Shown: positions 7,919 to 16,786, counted from the stretch's first letter. The stretch is DNA of 64,000 bases from DYEP01 sp040755615 (GCA_040755615.1 JBFMAL010000011.1:1-64000); one strand, 5' to 3'. Notes: generated by a model from the letters alone, not told the origin. Program-made: numbers and translations.

Positions 7919-8263
7919 TTACCTCCCTGTTATGGATGATAGCACCAGGTTCACCGCGCTGATGATGAGCGAAACCACAACGGCAGAAAACAGCCCCGGG
8001 ATAGTAAAGCCTGCGACGAGAACTGAGGCCACATATACCATCAGACCGTTGATGACAAACGTTAAAAGCCCGAGCGTGAGGAAGTTTATGGGTAGCGTTA
8101 GTATGATGACGAGCGGCCTGACTACGGCGTTGATCAACGCGAGCACCAGTGATGCCAAAAGCAGTGCCTCCGTTGTCTGGACGTACACCCTGGAAGGTAC
8201 GAGCACTGACGCCAGGTACAGTGCAATAAGGTTGACCAGAACTCTATAAAAGAACCTCCTCAT
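7919..8263 (-). CDS. YvlD-like four-helix membrane protein (phage holin family IV)
   Basis: A 114-residue protein made almost entirely of four transmembrane helices, with the typical NAVVRPLVIILTLPINFLTLG segment of the YvlD/mycobacterial 4TM holin-like family. ATG 8263 follows AAGGAG. In B. subtilis the related gene sits in the yvlABCD operon with a SHOCT-type YvlB protein. Here SHOCT-type genes lie about 2 kb upstream in the same direction, so an envelope-stress role is plausible. Despite the family name there is no sign of a prophage. Confidence 0.8.
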   Translation of the reverse strand: MRRFFYRVLVNLIALYLASVLVPSRVYVQTTEALLLASLVLALINAVVRPLVIILTLPINFLTLGLLTFVINGLMVYVASVLVAGFTIPGLFSAVVVSLIISAVNLVLSSITGR

Positions 8264-8365
8264 ACTGATTCACTCCTTAATCACAGCCGAACCGGGCACA
8301 GGGTATTCACCTCGCGCCCTTTCCGTACCAGAAAGATGGTTTCCGGATCTTCCTGATGGAGTCTA

Positions 8366-9538
8366 TCAGGAGTTGCAGAAGTCGACGATGGTTGCCGCCA
8401 GTACCCGGGCAACAGCTACCACGCTTTTGAAATCCACATACTCAACTGCAGCGTGAAGCCCCTGCCCGCAGGGCCCAAAAATGGTGGTGGGAATTCCTGC
8501 CTCAGCCAGGATCGCTGAATCCATCCAGCCGCTGAAGCCTATATACTGAGCGGGTTTGGCAAATACTCTCTCATATGCCCTGGCTAGGGTTTCAACGATC
8601 AATTCATCCTTTGAAACTTCCAGGGGCGACCTGTGGAAGAACACATCGAATCCAGCTTTGAACTGCCTGTCCTCGCGGGCAAGCTTATCAATTATCCCGG
8701 CGATTTCGTCCCTGACGGTCTCAGGGGACTCTCCAGGAACGGTCCTTCTTTCCAGCTCAACGCGGCAGTAACTCGGGTATGTGCTCAGCTCGGTACCCCC
8801 GCTGATGAGGGAGGTATGTATGGAAGGTGATCCCAACAGGGGGTGCGTTTTTTGAGTAAGCACCTGGCTGCCCAGCGTTTCGATCTCAACTAGCAGCTTA
8901 CCCGCCTTTGCAATGGCATCAATGCCTTCATCGGGCCTGCTGCCGTGCGCCGCCCGTCCGAACACCTCTACCCTTGCCCACGCAAATCCCTTGTGCGCGA
9001 TGCCTATCCCCAAATCCGAGGGTTCACATATGATGGCGGAGTCCGCCCTGTACTCCTTCACCAGGGCTTCCGTTCCCATGCTTGCGTATTCCTCGTCAGC
9101 CACACAAGCCAGGATGACGTCTCCTTTTAGTCTCGTTCCGGCCCGGGCCAGAGTCTTCACGGCTATGATGCTAGCCGCAAGCCCCCCCTTCATATCCAAG
9201 CTGCCCCTCCCGTATACTTTGCCATCACGGATCTCCGGCAATAGCGGCTCGATCTCCATCCCGTCAAGACCAACAGTATCGGTATGACCGTTGAGCATGA
9301 TGGACTTGCCCCCTCCGCTACCCTTGAGGATGCCAATAACATTTACCCGGTTTGGACCGAGTTCCTGGCATCGCACCTCGAGGCCCGCCATGGAGAGGTA
9401 TTCCTTTAGGAAAAGGGCGATCCGGGATTCGCCGTTTCCTCCCTTTACCAGCGTGGGGTTGACCGACTCGATCCTGATCATCTGCTGGAGCAGTGATAGC
9501 AGATCCTCCCTGTCTATAGCCAGTTCTCGCACAATCAT
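8366..9538 (-). CDS. M20-family amidohydrolase (ArgE/DapE-like)
   Basis: A 390-residue di-zinc peptidase or deacylase. The metal ligands are recognisable: HTDTV (first His and Asp), GRGSLDMKGG (bridging Asp), ADEEYASMGT (catalytic Glu pair), ICEPSD (Asp) and the late FGPCGQGLHAAVEYV (last His). A dimerisation lid domain interrupts the catalytic domain in the usual place. Probable substrates are N-acyl amino acids or succinyl-diaminopimelate, but family members are hard to separate by sequence. ATG 9538 follows GAGGGAACG. The neighbours do not form an arginine or lysine operon, so the physiological role is open. Confidence 0.8.
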   Translation of the reverse strand: MIVRELAIDREDLLSLLQQMIRIESVNPTLVKGGNGESRIALFLKEYLSMAGLEVRCQELGPNRVNVIGILKGSGGGKSIMLNGHTDTVGLDGMEIEPLLPEIRDGKVYGRGSLDMKGGLAASIIAVKTLARAGTRLKGDVILACVADEEYASMGTEALVKEYRADSAIICEPSDLGIGIAHKGFAWARVEVFGRAAHGSRPDEGIDAIAKAGKLLVEIETLGSQVLTQKTHPLLGSPSIHTSLISGGTELSTYPSYCRVELERRTVPGESPETVRDEIAGIIDKLAREDRQFKAGFDVFFHRSPLEVSKDELIVETLARAYERVFAKPAQYIGFSGWMDSAILAEAGIPTTIFGPCGQGLHAAVEYVDFKSVVAVARVLAATIVDFCNS

Positions 9539-9649
9539 CGTTCCTCCCTTGATGGTGGTGGGTTAGCTGGAGCGGTAGAGGCCATTGCGCCTCGACGAGA
9601 CGCCAGGCTACATTCTATCATAAGAGCACTCTACTGCGGACGCAACAAT

Positions 9650-9701
9650 CCCGCCTGCTGTCCGTGTCCTCCGCTTTGCGGGGTGGAGGACTTCAGGCGG
9701 G
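9650..9701. other. Nested GC-rich stem-loop
   Basis: CCCGCCTG (9650-9657) pairs with CAGGCGGG (9694-9701), and inside it GTCCTCC (9666-9672) pairs with GGAGGAC (9685-9691). Next to it AGACT-CGCT-AGTCT forms a small hairpin followed by TTTTT on the plus strand (9702-9719). On the minus strand the structure lies between the truncated SHOCT gene and the M20 gene. It could be a transcription terminator or the trace of an insertion. Confidence 0.5.
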
Positions 9702-9761
9702 AGACTCGCTAGTCTTTTTCGGTCTTGGTGACGGTGACTGCCCCGTTTGCTTAACGACATT

Positions 9762-10004
9762 CTATAAGCCTGCCTCAACCGGGCTCTGCGCCGACTCGCA
9801 CCGAAGTGCCCTCGCATTCGTCCCGTCACATATGTGCAGCTTGAATGGCTGTTTATTACCCGCAGGCCCACGTGGGACGGGCTCGTCCAGGGCTTCAAGC
9901 AGCCTCAGCCCTTCCTCGACCGTGATCTTGCCTTCTTTCACCGTCGTCAGGACTTGGGGACGCTCTTCTTTTACCGCGCGTTCTCGCCTTTCAGAAGAAT
10001 CCAT
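9762..10004 (-). pseudogene. Truncated paralogue of the SHOCT-type protein
   Basis: An 80-codon frame whose first ~55 residues parallel the neighbouring 120-residue protein: ERPQVLTTVKEGKITVEEGLRLLEALDEP against ERLQILRMVQEGKVTPEEGAKLLEALESEP. After KLHICDGTN the similarity stops, and the frame ends about 40 residues early in unrelated sequence. It looks like a tandem duplicate that lost its C-terminal half. A truncated but expressed small protein cannot be excluded. Confidence 0.6.
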
Positions 10005-10051
10005 GAGCTAAGTAGAGTAAGGTAGGGTATCTCCCGCAGCACCTGTCTTGG

Positions 10052-10414
10052 CTATTCCACGTATACTTCGACACGTACTCCCTCTTCATCGTCGTAAACG
10101 TCCACGAGCTTACCCTGCGCACCCGTCTTCACCATCTCCACTATTTCATCCACGTTAAGCGGACCCAAGCCTTTTGCTTCCAGTTCCTTGCTGGGGATGA
10201 ACTTGCCGAGCAGCTTGACAAGGTTGATAGGTACGTTAACGTTCACCTTCAATTTGTGCTGGTTTTCATCAAAGACGCGTACCCTAAGCCATTGACTTAC
10301 AGCCTTGGCTGGTGCCGGCTCAGACTCCAGGGCCTCGAGCAGTTTTGCCCCTTCCTCCGGCGTGACTTTACCCTCTTGTACCATTCTGAGTATCTGCAGA
10401 CGTTCTTCTTGCAT
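10052..10414 (-). CDS. SHOCT-like / YvlB N-terminal-type protein
   Basis: A 120-residue cytoplasmic protein. Residues 1-30 form the SHOCT-like helical hairpin (EERLQILRMVQEGKVTPEEG). The remainder is a beta-rich segment (WLRVRVFDEN, KVNVNVPINLVKLL) of the type found before the adhesin-like domain in YvlB/LiaX proteins. It lies between a truncated duplicate and a DUF2089 regulator, both on the same strand. In relatives such genes travel with envelope-stress regulators. Molecular function is unknown. Confidence 0.7.
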   Translation of the reverse strand: MQEERLQILRMVQEGKVTPEEGAKLLEALESEPAPAKAVSQWLRVRVFDENQHKLKVNVNVPINLVKLLGKFIPSKELEAKGLGPLNVDEIVEMVKTGAQGKLVDVYDDEEGVRVEVYVE

Positions 10415-10438
10415 GTGAGTATCTCCTCTCAGGGTTTT

Positions 10439-10828
10439 TCATCTCTTCAGGAGCTTCAGCGCCTCCTGCGCACTCATCTCCCCGCGGCTTACCGCGTCAA
10501 GGATCTCCTTCCGCCTCCCCTTCACCCTGTCGTCTTCAGGCAGAGGCTCTACCTTGTACCCAAGAGCGGTAATCACCGCATCAAGCCTGCTCCGCACTGT
10601 GGGATAAGATATGCCCATCTCCCTTTCGACTTCTTTGATATTACCCCTTGATTTGATAAATATCTCAACAAACTCCCGTTGTTCCTTATTAAGTTGGCAA
10701 AACCTGCACGCTAAGAAACTCCCTTCCAGTGCTGTGTCACAGTGCCTACAATGCAGGCGTTTAATTTCGAGCTTATGACCACATACCGGGCAAGTGCCTG
10801 GCGCCTCCCTTATAGTCAGAATTACCAC
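10439..10828 (-). CDS. DUF2089-family zinc-ribbon/HTH regulator
   Basis: A 129-residue protein. Two zinc-ribbon-like pairs are visible (CPVCGHKLEIKRLHCRHC and the CRFC near residue 42). A helix-turn-helix follows (ERGNIKEVEREMGISYPTVRSRLD-like, residues ~60-90), then a C-terminal SHOCT-like tail (GRRKEILDAVSRGEMSAQEALKLLK). It probably regulates the SHOCT genes downstream. GTG 10828 overlaps the AGGAGG sequence and would lie only a few bases from the predicted transcription start, so the true start may be a little further in. Confidence 0.75.
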   Translation of the reverse strand: MVILTIREAPGTCPVCGHKLEIKRLHCRHCDTALEGSFLACRFCQLNKEQREFVEIFIKSRGNIKEVEREMGISYPTVRSRLDAVITALGYKVEPLPEDDRVKGRRKEILDAVSRGEMSAQEALKLLKR

Positions 10829-10839
10829 CTCCTGGGATA

Positions 10840-10868
10840 ATTTTATCGGGCGAGATCAAGAATGTCAA
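10840..10868 (-). promoter_or_regulatory. SigA-type promoter for the DUF2089-SHOCT operon
   Basis: On the minus strand TTGACA (10868-10863), 17 bp and TAAAAT (10845-10840) match the housekeeping consensus closely. The predicted transcription start falls around 10833, at the ribosome-binding site, so the leader would be very short. Confidence 0.65.
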
Positions 10869-10869
10869 G

Positions 10870-11508
10870 TCTCATATAAATAATATTAAGGGTTGGTCTA
10901 ATTAATTTTAATGGTACCCGCAGGGTGGTATATTGGATGTGGCGAACACTGGACACAGCGGGGTCCGGTCGGCGTGAATCGCGATCGGCTGAAGCAGTCG
11001 GCCATCCAGCTGATGAGGCGTCGCTCAGAAAATGGTCTAATGGATGGCCTCGTGGAGGAAGCCGGTGGGATTCACCAGCCATTCGCAACCAAGCCTTTCT
11101 TCCCAAGTCGGGCAACTCGGAGGCCGACCCAGACGGACGACGCGGACAGGTTCAGCTGCGGATGACTAGGGTGCGTTTACACGACATGGCGCTTCTTTGA
11201 GTACTTTCTCCCTTGTCAAAGATGGTCGACGGTACCAGGTTCTTTACGTCGGATACGAGCGTCCCACGGTGCAGACTCCGCCGGAAAGTGGGCTAGAAGC
11301 GTTCCTGCACGTCGCCCCACAGGAATGGATGGTTGTTCGGATGTGAGGGGGAAGTTATGTCATAGATCTGGCAATTCCGGCAGGATTTGGTCGACAGATG
11401 TCAAATATTTTCCATGATTCCAAAAGCATAAACTGGTTCAAGCATTCGGTGCCAGCTAAGAGTCAAGCCCTGCTGAGGCCGCACTAAAGCACGAGGGGAG
11501 GTTCAAAG
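10870..11508. other. Gene-poor region before the cmr operon
   Basis: About 640 bp without a convincing gene. A plus-strand open stretch from about 11170 to 11346 reads like the C-terminal end of a protein (VKDGRRYQVLYVGYERPTV and ending EWMVVRM) but has no start codon or ribosome-binding site, so it may be a relic. No CRISPR-type direct repeats are visible. Promoter elements for cmr1 must lie here but none is close enough to consensus to call. Confidence 0.5.
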
Positions 11509-12717
11509 GTGCTCAGGAAAACCTCCGTTGCTCCGCCGGAGTGGACCCCACCGGCCAAAAACAAAGTCCGTCAATGCCTGGACATCTCGGTTATACTGCC
11601 GCTGTTTGGCGGCGGCCCCGAGCCCCGAACTGTGGTCGCCGTTGAACCGGTTCGGCCAGCTTCGGTGAGAGGTCATTTACGGTATTGGTGGCGCGTTCTG
11701 TACGGCGTTAGTTTCCAATCTCCAGACAAGCTATTTGAACAGGAACGGGAACTCTGGGGCAGTGCGGAGACATTTGGACAGGTGGAGCTGAGTGTTCGGG
11801 TAACTGACCGGGGCACCGACACAACTTGCAGTCAATTGGCCGGTACGCCGCATCCCAGGACGGGCCCGGGTCTTGGGTATTTCTTGTTCCCGTTCGCGGC
11901 TGAAAAGGCGACGAACACTCCGGAAGCCGTCGGTAAAATGGGAATCAAGTTTTCTCTAACGTTGGAGTTTCCCACAGCCTACACCAGCGCGCTGGAAAAC
12001 ACATTGAAGGCGTGGTTGACATTCGGAGGCATCGGCGCACGAACCAGGCGTGGCTGTGGAGCGCTGTCAGGCCCACAACAATACCTCCCTCCGCACGCCC
12101 CGCCTGACCTGGAGAAATGGCTTTCGAGCCTGTGCGCGCACGACCCGGTGCAATCGCCAGCGACCACGCTGCTCCACGGTTCAAGTCTCTTGCTGGGGCC
12201 CAAGTGCTCAAATGCCATGGAAGCATGGGAACAATTGGCCAGGTTCTGGGCAGCATTTCGGAAGGGTCATGTGGCGGGCGTGCCCTACCAACCGATGTCT
12301 GGCGGGCATTGGTCGGATTACGGAACGCTAGCCACTCTCAGCAGTGCAAAGACGAAGCGCGTCCGGTTGAACAAGCCGTACCTCGGCCTGCCGATCATTT
12401 ATCAAGAAGTCAGGGGAGCACGATTCAAAGGGTCTCTCGAGCCCACCTGCTCCGGTCGCATGGCTTCACCGGTGATCCTCAAGCCCATAGTGTTACAAGA
12501 CAAGTCCGTCCGCCCTGCGCTACTGGTGCTCAGGGCTCCGGAACCAGAAGGCGTGAGATTGCGAGAAACGGGCGCTTACTACGACCTCGTGGCGAACCTG
12601 GGCGATGAAGTGCTGAAGCGTCTTGGCGGCGTCGGACCACTCGGCGCGGTGATAGAAGCTGCAAAAAGGCATTTCGGCAAGGACTGCCTAGTCTTCACAA
12701 TCGGAGGGACGAAATGA
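11509..12717 (+). CDS. cmr1: Type III-B CRISPR RAMP protein Cmr1
   Basis: A 402-residue RAMP protein that caps the 3' end of the Cmr effector and helps select target RNA. The family signature is clear near residues 30-65: TPLFGGG-like LPLFGGGPEP and the helix VRPASVRGHLRYWWRVL. A glycine-rich loop near residue 180 (FGGIGARTRRGCGAL) is the conserved RAMP G-loop. GTG 11509 follows GAGG. The stop overlaps the cas10 start as ATGA, which implies translational coupling. It is the first gene of a six-gene cmr cassette. Confidence 0.9.
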   Translation: MLRKTSVAPPEWTPPAKNKVRQCLDISVILPLFGGGPEPRTVVAVEPVRPASVRGHLRYWWRVLYGVSFQSPDKLFEQERELWGSAETFGQVELSVRVTDRGTDTTCSQLAGTPHPRTGPGLGYFLFPFAAEKATNTPEAVGKMGIKFSLTLEFPTAYTSALENTLKAWLTFGGIGARTRRGCGALSGPQQYLPPHAPPDLEKWLSSLCAHDPVQSPATTLLHGSSLLLGPKCSNAMEAWEQLARFWAAFRKGHVAGVPYQPMSGGHWSDYGTLATLSSAKTKRVRLNKPYLGLPIIYQEVRGARFKGSLEPTCSGRMASPVILKPIVLQDKSVRPALLVLRAPEPEGVRLRETGAYYDLVANLGDEVLKRLGGVGPLGAVIEAAKRHFGKDCLVFTIGGTK

Positions 12718-14324
12718 AGTACCTGATTTCTGTATCCATAGGGCCTGTACAGGGTTTCATTGCTGCTGCGCGCCGGACGGCTGATCTGGAAGCCGGCTCA
12801 TCATTGTTATGCGAAGCTGCCAGCCTGGTATCTCGAACGCTCGACAATCTCGGAGGGCGTCTCATTTTTCCCCCTGACCCAGAGCACACTTCGTCGAATA
12901 AGATCCTGGCACAGATAGACACCGACCCGCGGTCAGTGGCAAGACAGTTGGATGAATCTCTGCACAAGTGGCTTGAAGGCGAGTGGTCTCGTCTCGAAAG
13001 GGGACTCACCCCCGCAATGCTCTCGCTTCTGGATAGAGATTTGGCCCGAAGCCAGATACAGCAATTTCTTGAATACTATGCGGCGTGGTATCCGCTTACA
13101 GACGACTATCAGGAAAGCCGACGAAACGTTGAAATGCTACTGGCAGGACGGAAAGCGCTGAGAGACTTCAAACCGCCGACGTCGACCGCCGGCCGCCCTA
13201 AAAGCTCGCTCGACCCGTCCCGTGACTGCGTGTTGAAGACCGGACGAGATCTCAAAGTTCCGGCCGCTTTTCAAGAAGCCCCTTTCTGGCTGAAACCCAG
13301 GGAGACCCTCGACGCCCTTTCGCTACTGAAACGATTCAGAAACAGGCGCGGTGTTCCCTCGACAGCCGAAATGGCCGTACGAGCCATACTCCCCAGAATT
13401 GAAGCGGGAGACCCGCAAATCATACGAAATATCAAGAGTCTGGCCGAACGCTTTCCAAAGGTTATCGATCTTGGCGATTTGTTTTTCTGGGAACGTCTCG
13501 AGGAAGAATGCGCCGAGTCGCCGGACATACATGAGGTCAAAGACCTCGTCAAGAAGGCGCTGAAGGTCGCGGATTGCGAAGCAGTGCCTTCTTACTACGC
13601 CGTTCTAAGAGGCGACGGAGACCACATCGGCCGCATCATCTCCGCTCAGACAAGCCTCGAGAGTCATCAGCATCTTTCCCGTGTACTGGCAGGGGCCGCC
13701 GACACTGCAAAACAGGTGGTCCTGAGTTTTAACGGTTTTCCCATTTATTCTCGAGGAGACGATATTTTTTGTCTACTGCCCGTCAACACTGCCATCGAAT
13801 GCGCAAAGAGCATCAAAGAAACGTACGAGGCTCTGCTCGAGCCATTCGACCCCGGGGCCTCGATTTCAATGGGGCTGGCTATATGCCACTATCTCGAGCC
13901 ACTGCAATCCTCCATCGACATGGCCGGAGAATGCCTGAACAAAGCCAAGGAATTGCGTGACTCAATATGTCTGGGCTACTACCCTCGCGGAGGCGGCGCA
14001 ACAGAGCTGTGTCTCCGGTGGGAACGTGCGGGAGACATTCAGGAGTGGATAATGGCTTTCAGGCAAGGGTTAAGCCGGGGCATCCCCTATGAAATCAGCC
14101 GACTTGCGCTGGAATGGAAAGGGATTCAATCAGGCACCCATACAACACTTGCTGACCTTCTGCAAAGTGAGGTCGACCGCATTGTGCAGAAGAAGCGATC
14201 CACAGTGCGCCCCAAGGTTCCGGAATGGGTGAAGGATGGCAAGAGTCTTGAAACACTAGGCAATCTGGCAACGATGGCGCGCGCGATGAGTCAATTCCCA
14301 GAGGCGAGCGTGATCAACACATGA
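12714..14324 (+). CDS. cmr2: Cas10/Cmr2, HD-less, with RGDD palm motif
   Basis: A 536-residue large subunit of the Cmr complex. The N-terminus starts directly with the first palm (ISVSIGPVQGFIAAARRT), so the HD nuclease domain found in many Cas10 proteins is absent. The first acidic motif is GDGDHIG at 300-306. The second palm should carry GGDD, the site of cyclic oligoadenylate synthesis. Here residues 345-350 read YSRGDD, so the first Gly is Arg347 (codon CGA, one base from GGA), while both Asp are kept. Activity may be altered or retained. Overlaps of 4 bp join it to cmr1 and cmr3. Confidence 0.9.
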   Translation: MKYLISVSIGPVQGFIAAARRTADLEAGSSLLCEAASLVSRTLDNLGGRLIFPPDPEHTSSNKILAQIDTDPRSVARQLDESLHKWLEGEWSRLERGLTPAMLSLLDRDLARSQIQQFLEYYAAWYPLTDDYQESRRNVEMLLAGRKALRDFKPPTSTAGRPKSSLDPSRDCVLKTGRDLKVPAAFQEAPFWLKPRETLDALSLLKRFRNRRGVPSTAEMAVRAILPRIEAGDPQIIRNIKSLAERFPKVIDLGDLFFWERLEEECAESPDIHEVKDLVKKALKVADCEAVPSYYAVLRGDGDHIGRIISAQTSLESHQHLSRVLAGAADTAKQVVLSFNGFPIYSRGDDIFCLLPVNTAIECAKSIKETYEALLEPFDPGASISMGLAICHYLEPLQSSIDMAGECLNKAKELRDSICLGYYPRGGGATELCLRWERAGDIQEWIMAFRQGLSRGIPYEISRLALEWKGIQSGTHTTLADLLQSEVDRIVQKKRSTVRPKVPEWVKDGKSLETLGNLATMARAMSQFPEASVINT

Positions 14325-15478
14325 AAGAGGTTTACATCAAAATCATGGGCCGCGACCCTCTGCTGTTTGGCGACGGACGGCCGTTCGCCAACGAACTGGG
14401 AGCTCTTGCAGCGCGCACCCTCCGCGAGCCGATGCCGGAAACCATAGCGGGTTTCGTCAGAACAGTAACCGGTTCCCTGAAGGGTTGGAAGTGGAATGAA
14501 CAGAACGCGATCAGGGCGCGGTCCATTTCCGTTCACAGCCCGATTATACTGCGAAACGGCAGGCCTATGTTTCGCGCACCTTCGGACGCCCTGATTACAC
14601 GACGGAGGCACGAAGAACCGCCAGGTGTTTTCGCCCTGCGCCCTTTCAAGCCGCACGCCGATGCGGGCATTTACCTCGATACCCCTCTAGATCCACTGCT
14701 CATTCCCGACCAGGCGAAACCCGAGGTTGGGTACAACTGGTGGCCGATGGAGACTTTTTCGGCCTGGCTTGCCAGTCCGGACGGAAGGCATGTCAGTGTC
14801 CCTGACCGGGAGCCGGGTATGCCGATAGAACGCCGGGCACATGTTGCAATTGACGACCAAAAGGGCTCCAGCCTCGAAAAGCACTTGTATACGACGGAGG
14901 GAATCGTCTTCACGGGCCGCACTAAGCGGCAAGGCGGCTCCAGCAGTCATTCAGATGAAGCCACCGAATATCTGGAATGGTCGATCCTTGCAAAAGTGAG
15001 CGGAGACGACTCGACCGAACTATCTGGCGTAGCGCCCCTTGGCGGGGAAGGAAGGCTTGCCAGCATAGCAACGGTTGGAGAAGAGTTCTGGCCTAAACCC
15101 AGTCCAGAACTGGTCAAAACCATCGGGAGGGCTGATAGGGTGAGGATGATACTGGTTACTCCGGCGCATTTCAATGGCGGATGGAAACCGGAGTGGCTCG
15201 ACGATGACCTCCAGGGAACTCCGCCGTCGGTACAAGGGCTGAAGCTCCGGCTGGTTTCGGCAGCAGTGGGCAGACGGATGACGACAAGCGGATGGGACCT
15301 GTTTCACGACCGCCCAAAGCTTGTGCGCTGGCTGGTAGGCTCCGGGTCCGTGTACTTCTTCGAGGTGGTTCAGGGCAGCGCAGCCGTACTCACAGGAGAT
15401 GCTTGGCTGAAGCCCGTCAGCGATGAAGAACAGAGTCGAAGGGACGGATACGGTCTGGCTGTTTGGGGCGTGTGGTGA
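14321..15478 (+). CDS. cmr3: Type III-B CRISPR RAMP protein Cmr3
   Basis: A 385-residue Cas5-like RAMP protein that binds the 5' tag of the crRNA and contacts Cas10. The N-terminal signature MGRDPLLFGDGRPF is typical of Cmr3, as are PMPETIAGFVRT and the later GRTKRQGGSSS loop, which resembles the thumb/G-loop area. The ATG overlaps the cas10 stop. The downstream gene starts 35 bp after its end. Length fits the family. Confidence 0.88.
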   Translation: MKEVYIKIMGRDPLLFGDGRPFANELGALAARTLREPMPETIAGFVRTVTGSLKGWKWNEQNAIRARSISVHSPIILRNGRPMFRAPSDALITRRRHEEPPGVFALRPFKPHADAGIYLDTPLDPLLIPDQAKPEVGYNWWPMETFSAWLASPDGRHVSVPDREPGMPIERRAHVAIDDQKGSSLEKHLYTTEGIVFTGRTKRQGGSSSHSDEATEYLEWSILAKVSGDDSTELSGVAPLGGEGRLASIATVGEEFWPKPSPELVKTIGRADRVRMILVTPAHFNGGWKPEWLDDDLQGTPPSVQGLKLRLVSAAVGRRMTTSGWDLFHDRPKLVRWLVGSGSVYFFEVVQGSAAVLTGDAWLKPVSDEEQSRRDGYGLAVWGVW

Positions 15479-15513
15479 ACCAAAACGGTAATCGGGGAGG
15501 GAGAGCAGATAGT

Positions 15514-16383
15514 ATGAACGTCTCCATAGCAAGGGCTACATTTTTGCACGCCATAACGCCTGTGCACGCCGGCACAGGACAGGTTGCTTCGGTCGTGGAC
15601 CTTCCGACGGCGAGGGAGCGGGCAACCGGCTGGCCTTTCATTCCCGGAAGTAGTTTGAGGGGGGTTCTACGTGACGAAGCAAGGCAGTTGAGGAGCGCCG
15701 ATTGGGTGCGCAATGTGTTCGGACCCGAACCCGACGAGAAAGTAGATTTCTCAGGTAGAATCCACATCAGCGATCAGCTGATTCTGTTTTTCCCCGCAAG
15801 GAGCTTCTTCGGTACGTTCGCGTTCATTACTTGTCCCCTGGCGCTCACCAGGATGATCCGCGACTTCTCAGCCATCGGGGTCAAGCCCCCTTTCAGAGGG
15901 CCTGTACCGGTACCGGGCGAAAGCCAAGCGCATGTCCTGCCAGACACGGCTCTCACCAGAGCCAACAAAGCGTATCTGGAAGACTTAGACCTCAATGCTA
16001 CTCCAGACGCCCAAGCAAAATCCATTGCCGACGGATTGGCCCAAGTCCTCTTTCCACAGGATAGTGACATCTTTCTGAAGCGGTTCGCACTCGTCTCCGA
16101 TGCGGTGTTCGACTTCCTATGCGAAACGGCAACGGACATCTCGGCCCGGATCAGGTTAAACGACGACACTAAGACGGTCGAGCATGGTGCGCTCTGGTAT
16201 GAGGAATCCGTACCGGCGGAAGCGGTTTTTTATGGGTTTGCTATCAATGCAAAGTACGGACATACGGAAGATTCCAACGTGCTTCAGTTCTTCGACCAAA
16301 TAGATGGAAGGACGATTCAAATCGGCGGTTCGGCAGGCGTAGGACGCGGTCTTGTCCGTTTGATAGTAGGTGGAAAGCCATGA
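15514..16383 (+). CDS. cmr4: Type III-B CRISPR RAMP protein Cmr4 (target RNA cleavage)
   Basis: A 289-residue Cas7-type backbone subunit that polymerises along the crRNA and cuts target RNA every six nucleotides. The ATG at 15514 is chosen because translation from it begins with the usual beta strand (ARATFLHAITPVHAGTGQ) and a GGGAGGGAG site lies upstream. The conserved VVDLPTARERATGWPFIPGSSLRG contains the catalytic Asp (VVDLP) and the RAMP loop. The glycine-rich C-terminal segment IGGSAGVGRGLVRL is also typical. An ATGA overlap joins it to cmr5. Confidence 0.9.
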   Translation: MNVSIARATFLHAITPVHAGTGQVASVVDLPTARERATGWPFIPGSSLRGVLRDEARQLRSADWVRNVFGPEPDEKVDFSGRIHISDQLILFFPARSFFGTFAFITCPLALTRMIRDFSAIGVKPPFRGPVPVPGESQAHVLPDTALTRANKAYLEDLDLNATPDAQAKSIADGLAQVLFPQDSDIFLKRFALVSDAVFDFLCETATDISARIRLNDDTKTVEHGALWYEESVPAEAVFYGFAINAKYGHTEDSNVLQFFDQIDGRTIQIGGSAGVGRGLVRLIVGGKP

Positions 16384-16769
16384 GTACGCGTTCTCAGCAA
16401 CTCATGCTTTTGGCTGAGAAGTTGGTGAGCCAGGTGCAAAAAGAAGAGAAGGCTCTCATCGACGCCTATGGAAGATTGTGCTTTACGTTCCCGGTGCTCG
16501 TACAACAAAGCGGGCTGTGTCAGGCGATAGCGTTCTCTCTGGACAAAGCCAGGTCGGATGAAGAACGTGAATCGCACAGAGCTCAAGCCCACAGGTTGCT
16601 TCTCGATCACGTGGCCGTGGTGCTTAATACAGCGCCGGGCGACCTCGGCAGGGCGGTGGCGGAAATGGATCTCGGTGAGTACATGTTGAGCACAAGGATC
16701 GTGCTGGATGCGTGGGTTTACTTCAGGCGTTTTGCAGTCTCCATCCTGAAGGTGAAATCCGCCGGTTGA
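16380..16769 (+). CDS. cmr5: Type III-B small subunit Cmr5
   Basis: A 129-residue helical protein in the position and size of Cmr5 (Cas11). It forms the minor filament along the target RNA in Cmr complexes. The N-terminal MSTRSQQLMLLAEKLVSQVQ and the periodic hydrophobic helices fit the family, which is weakly conserved in sequence. It overlaps cmr4 by four bases and is followed at once by cmr6. Confidence 0.8.
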   Translation: MSTRSQQLMLLAEKLVSQVQKEEKALIDAYGRLCFTFPVLVQQSGLCQAIAFSLDKARSDEERESHRAQAHRLLLDHVAVVLNTAPGDLGRAVAEMDLGEYMLSTRIVLDAWVYFRRFAVSILKVKSAG

Positions 16770-16786
16770 CAAGGGGGGGTTTGAGG

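Noticed and set aside
7919..8263. Prophage holin
   Set aside because: No phage genes are nearby and the protein fits the YvlD-like chromosomal family.
9650..9720. Second IS200/IS605 right end
   Set aside because: No tnpA or tnpB remnant is adjacent and the hairpin lacks the ACTTCAG loop.
11100..11508. Possible CRISPR array upstream of cmr1
   Set aside because: No regularly spaced direct repeats are visible here or in 19171-19460.
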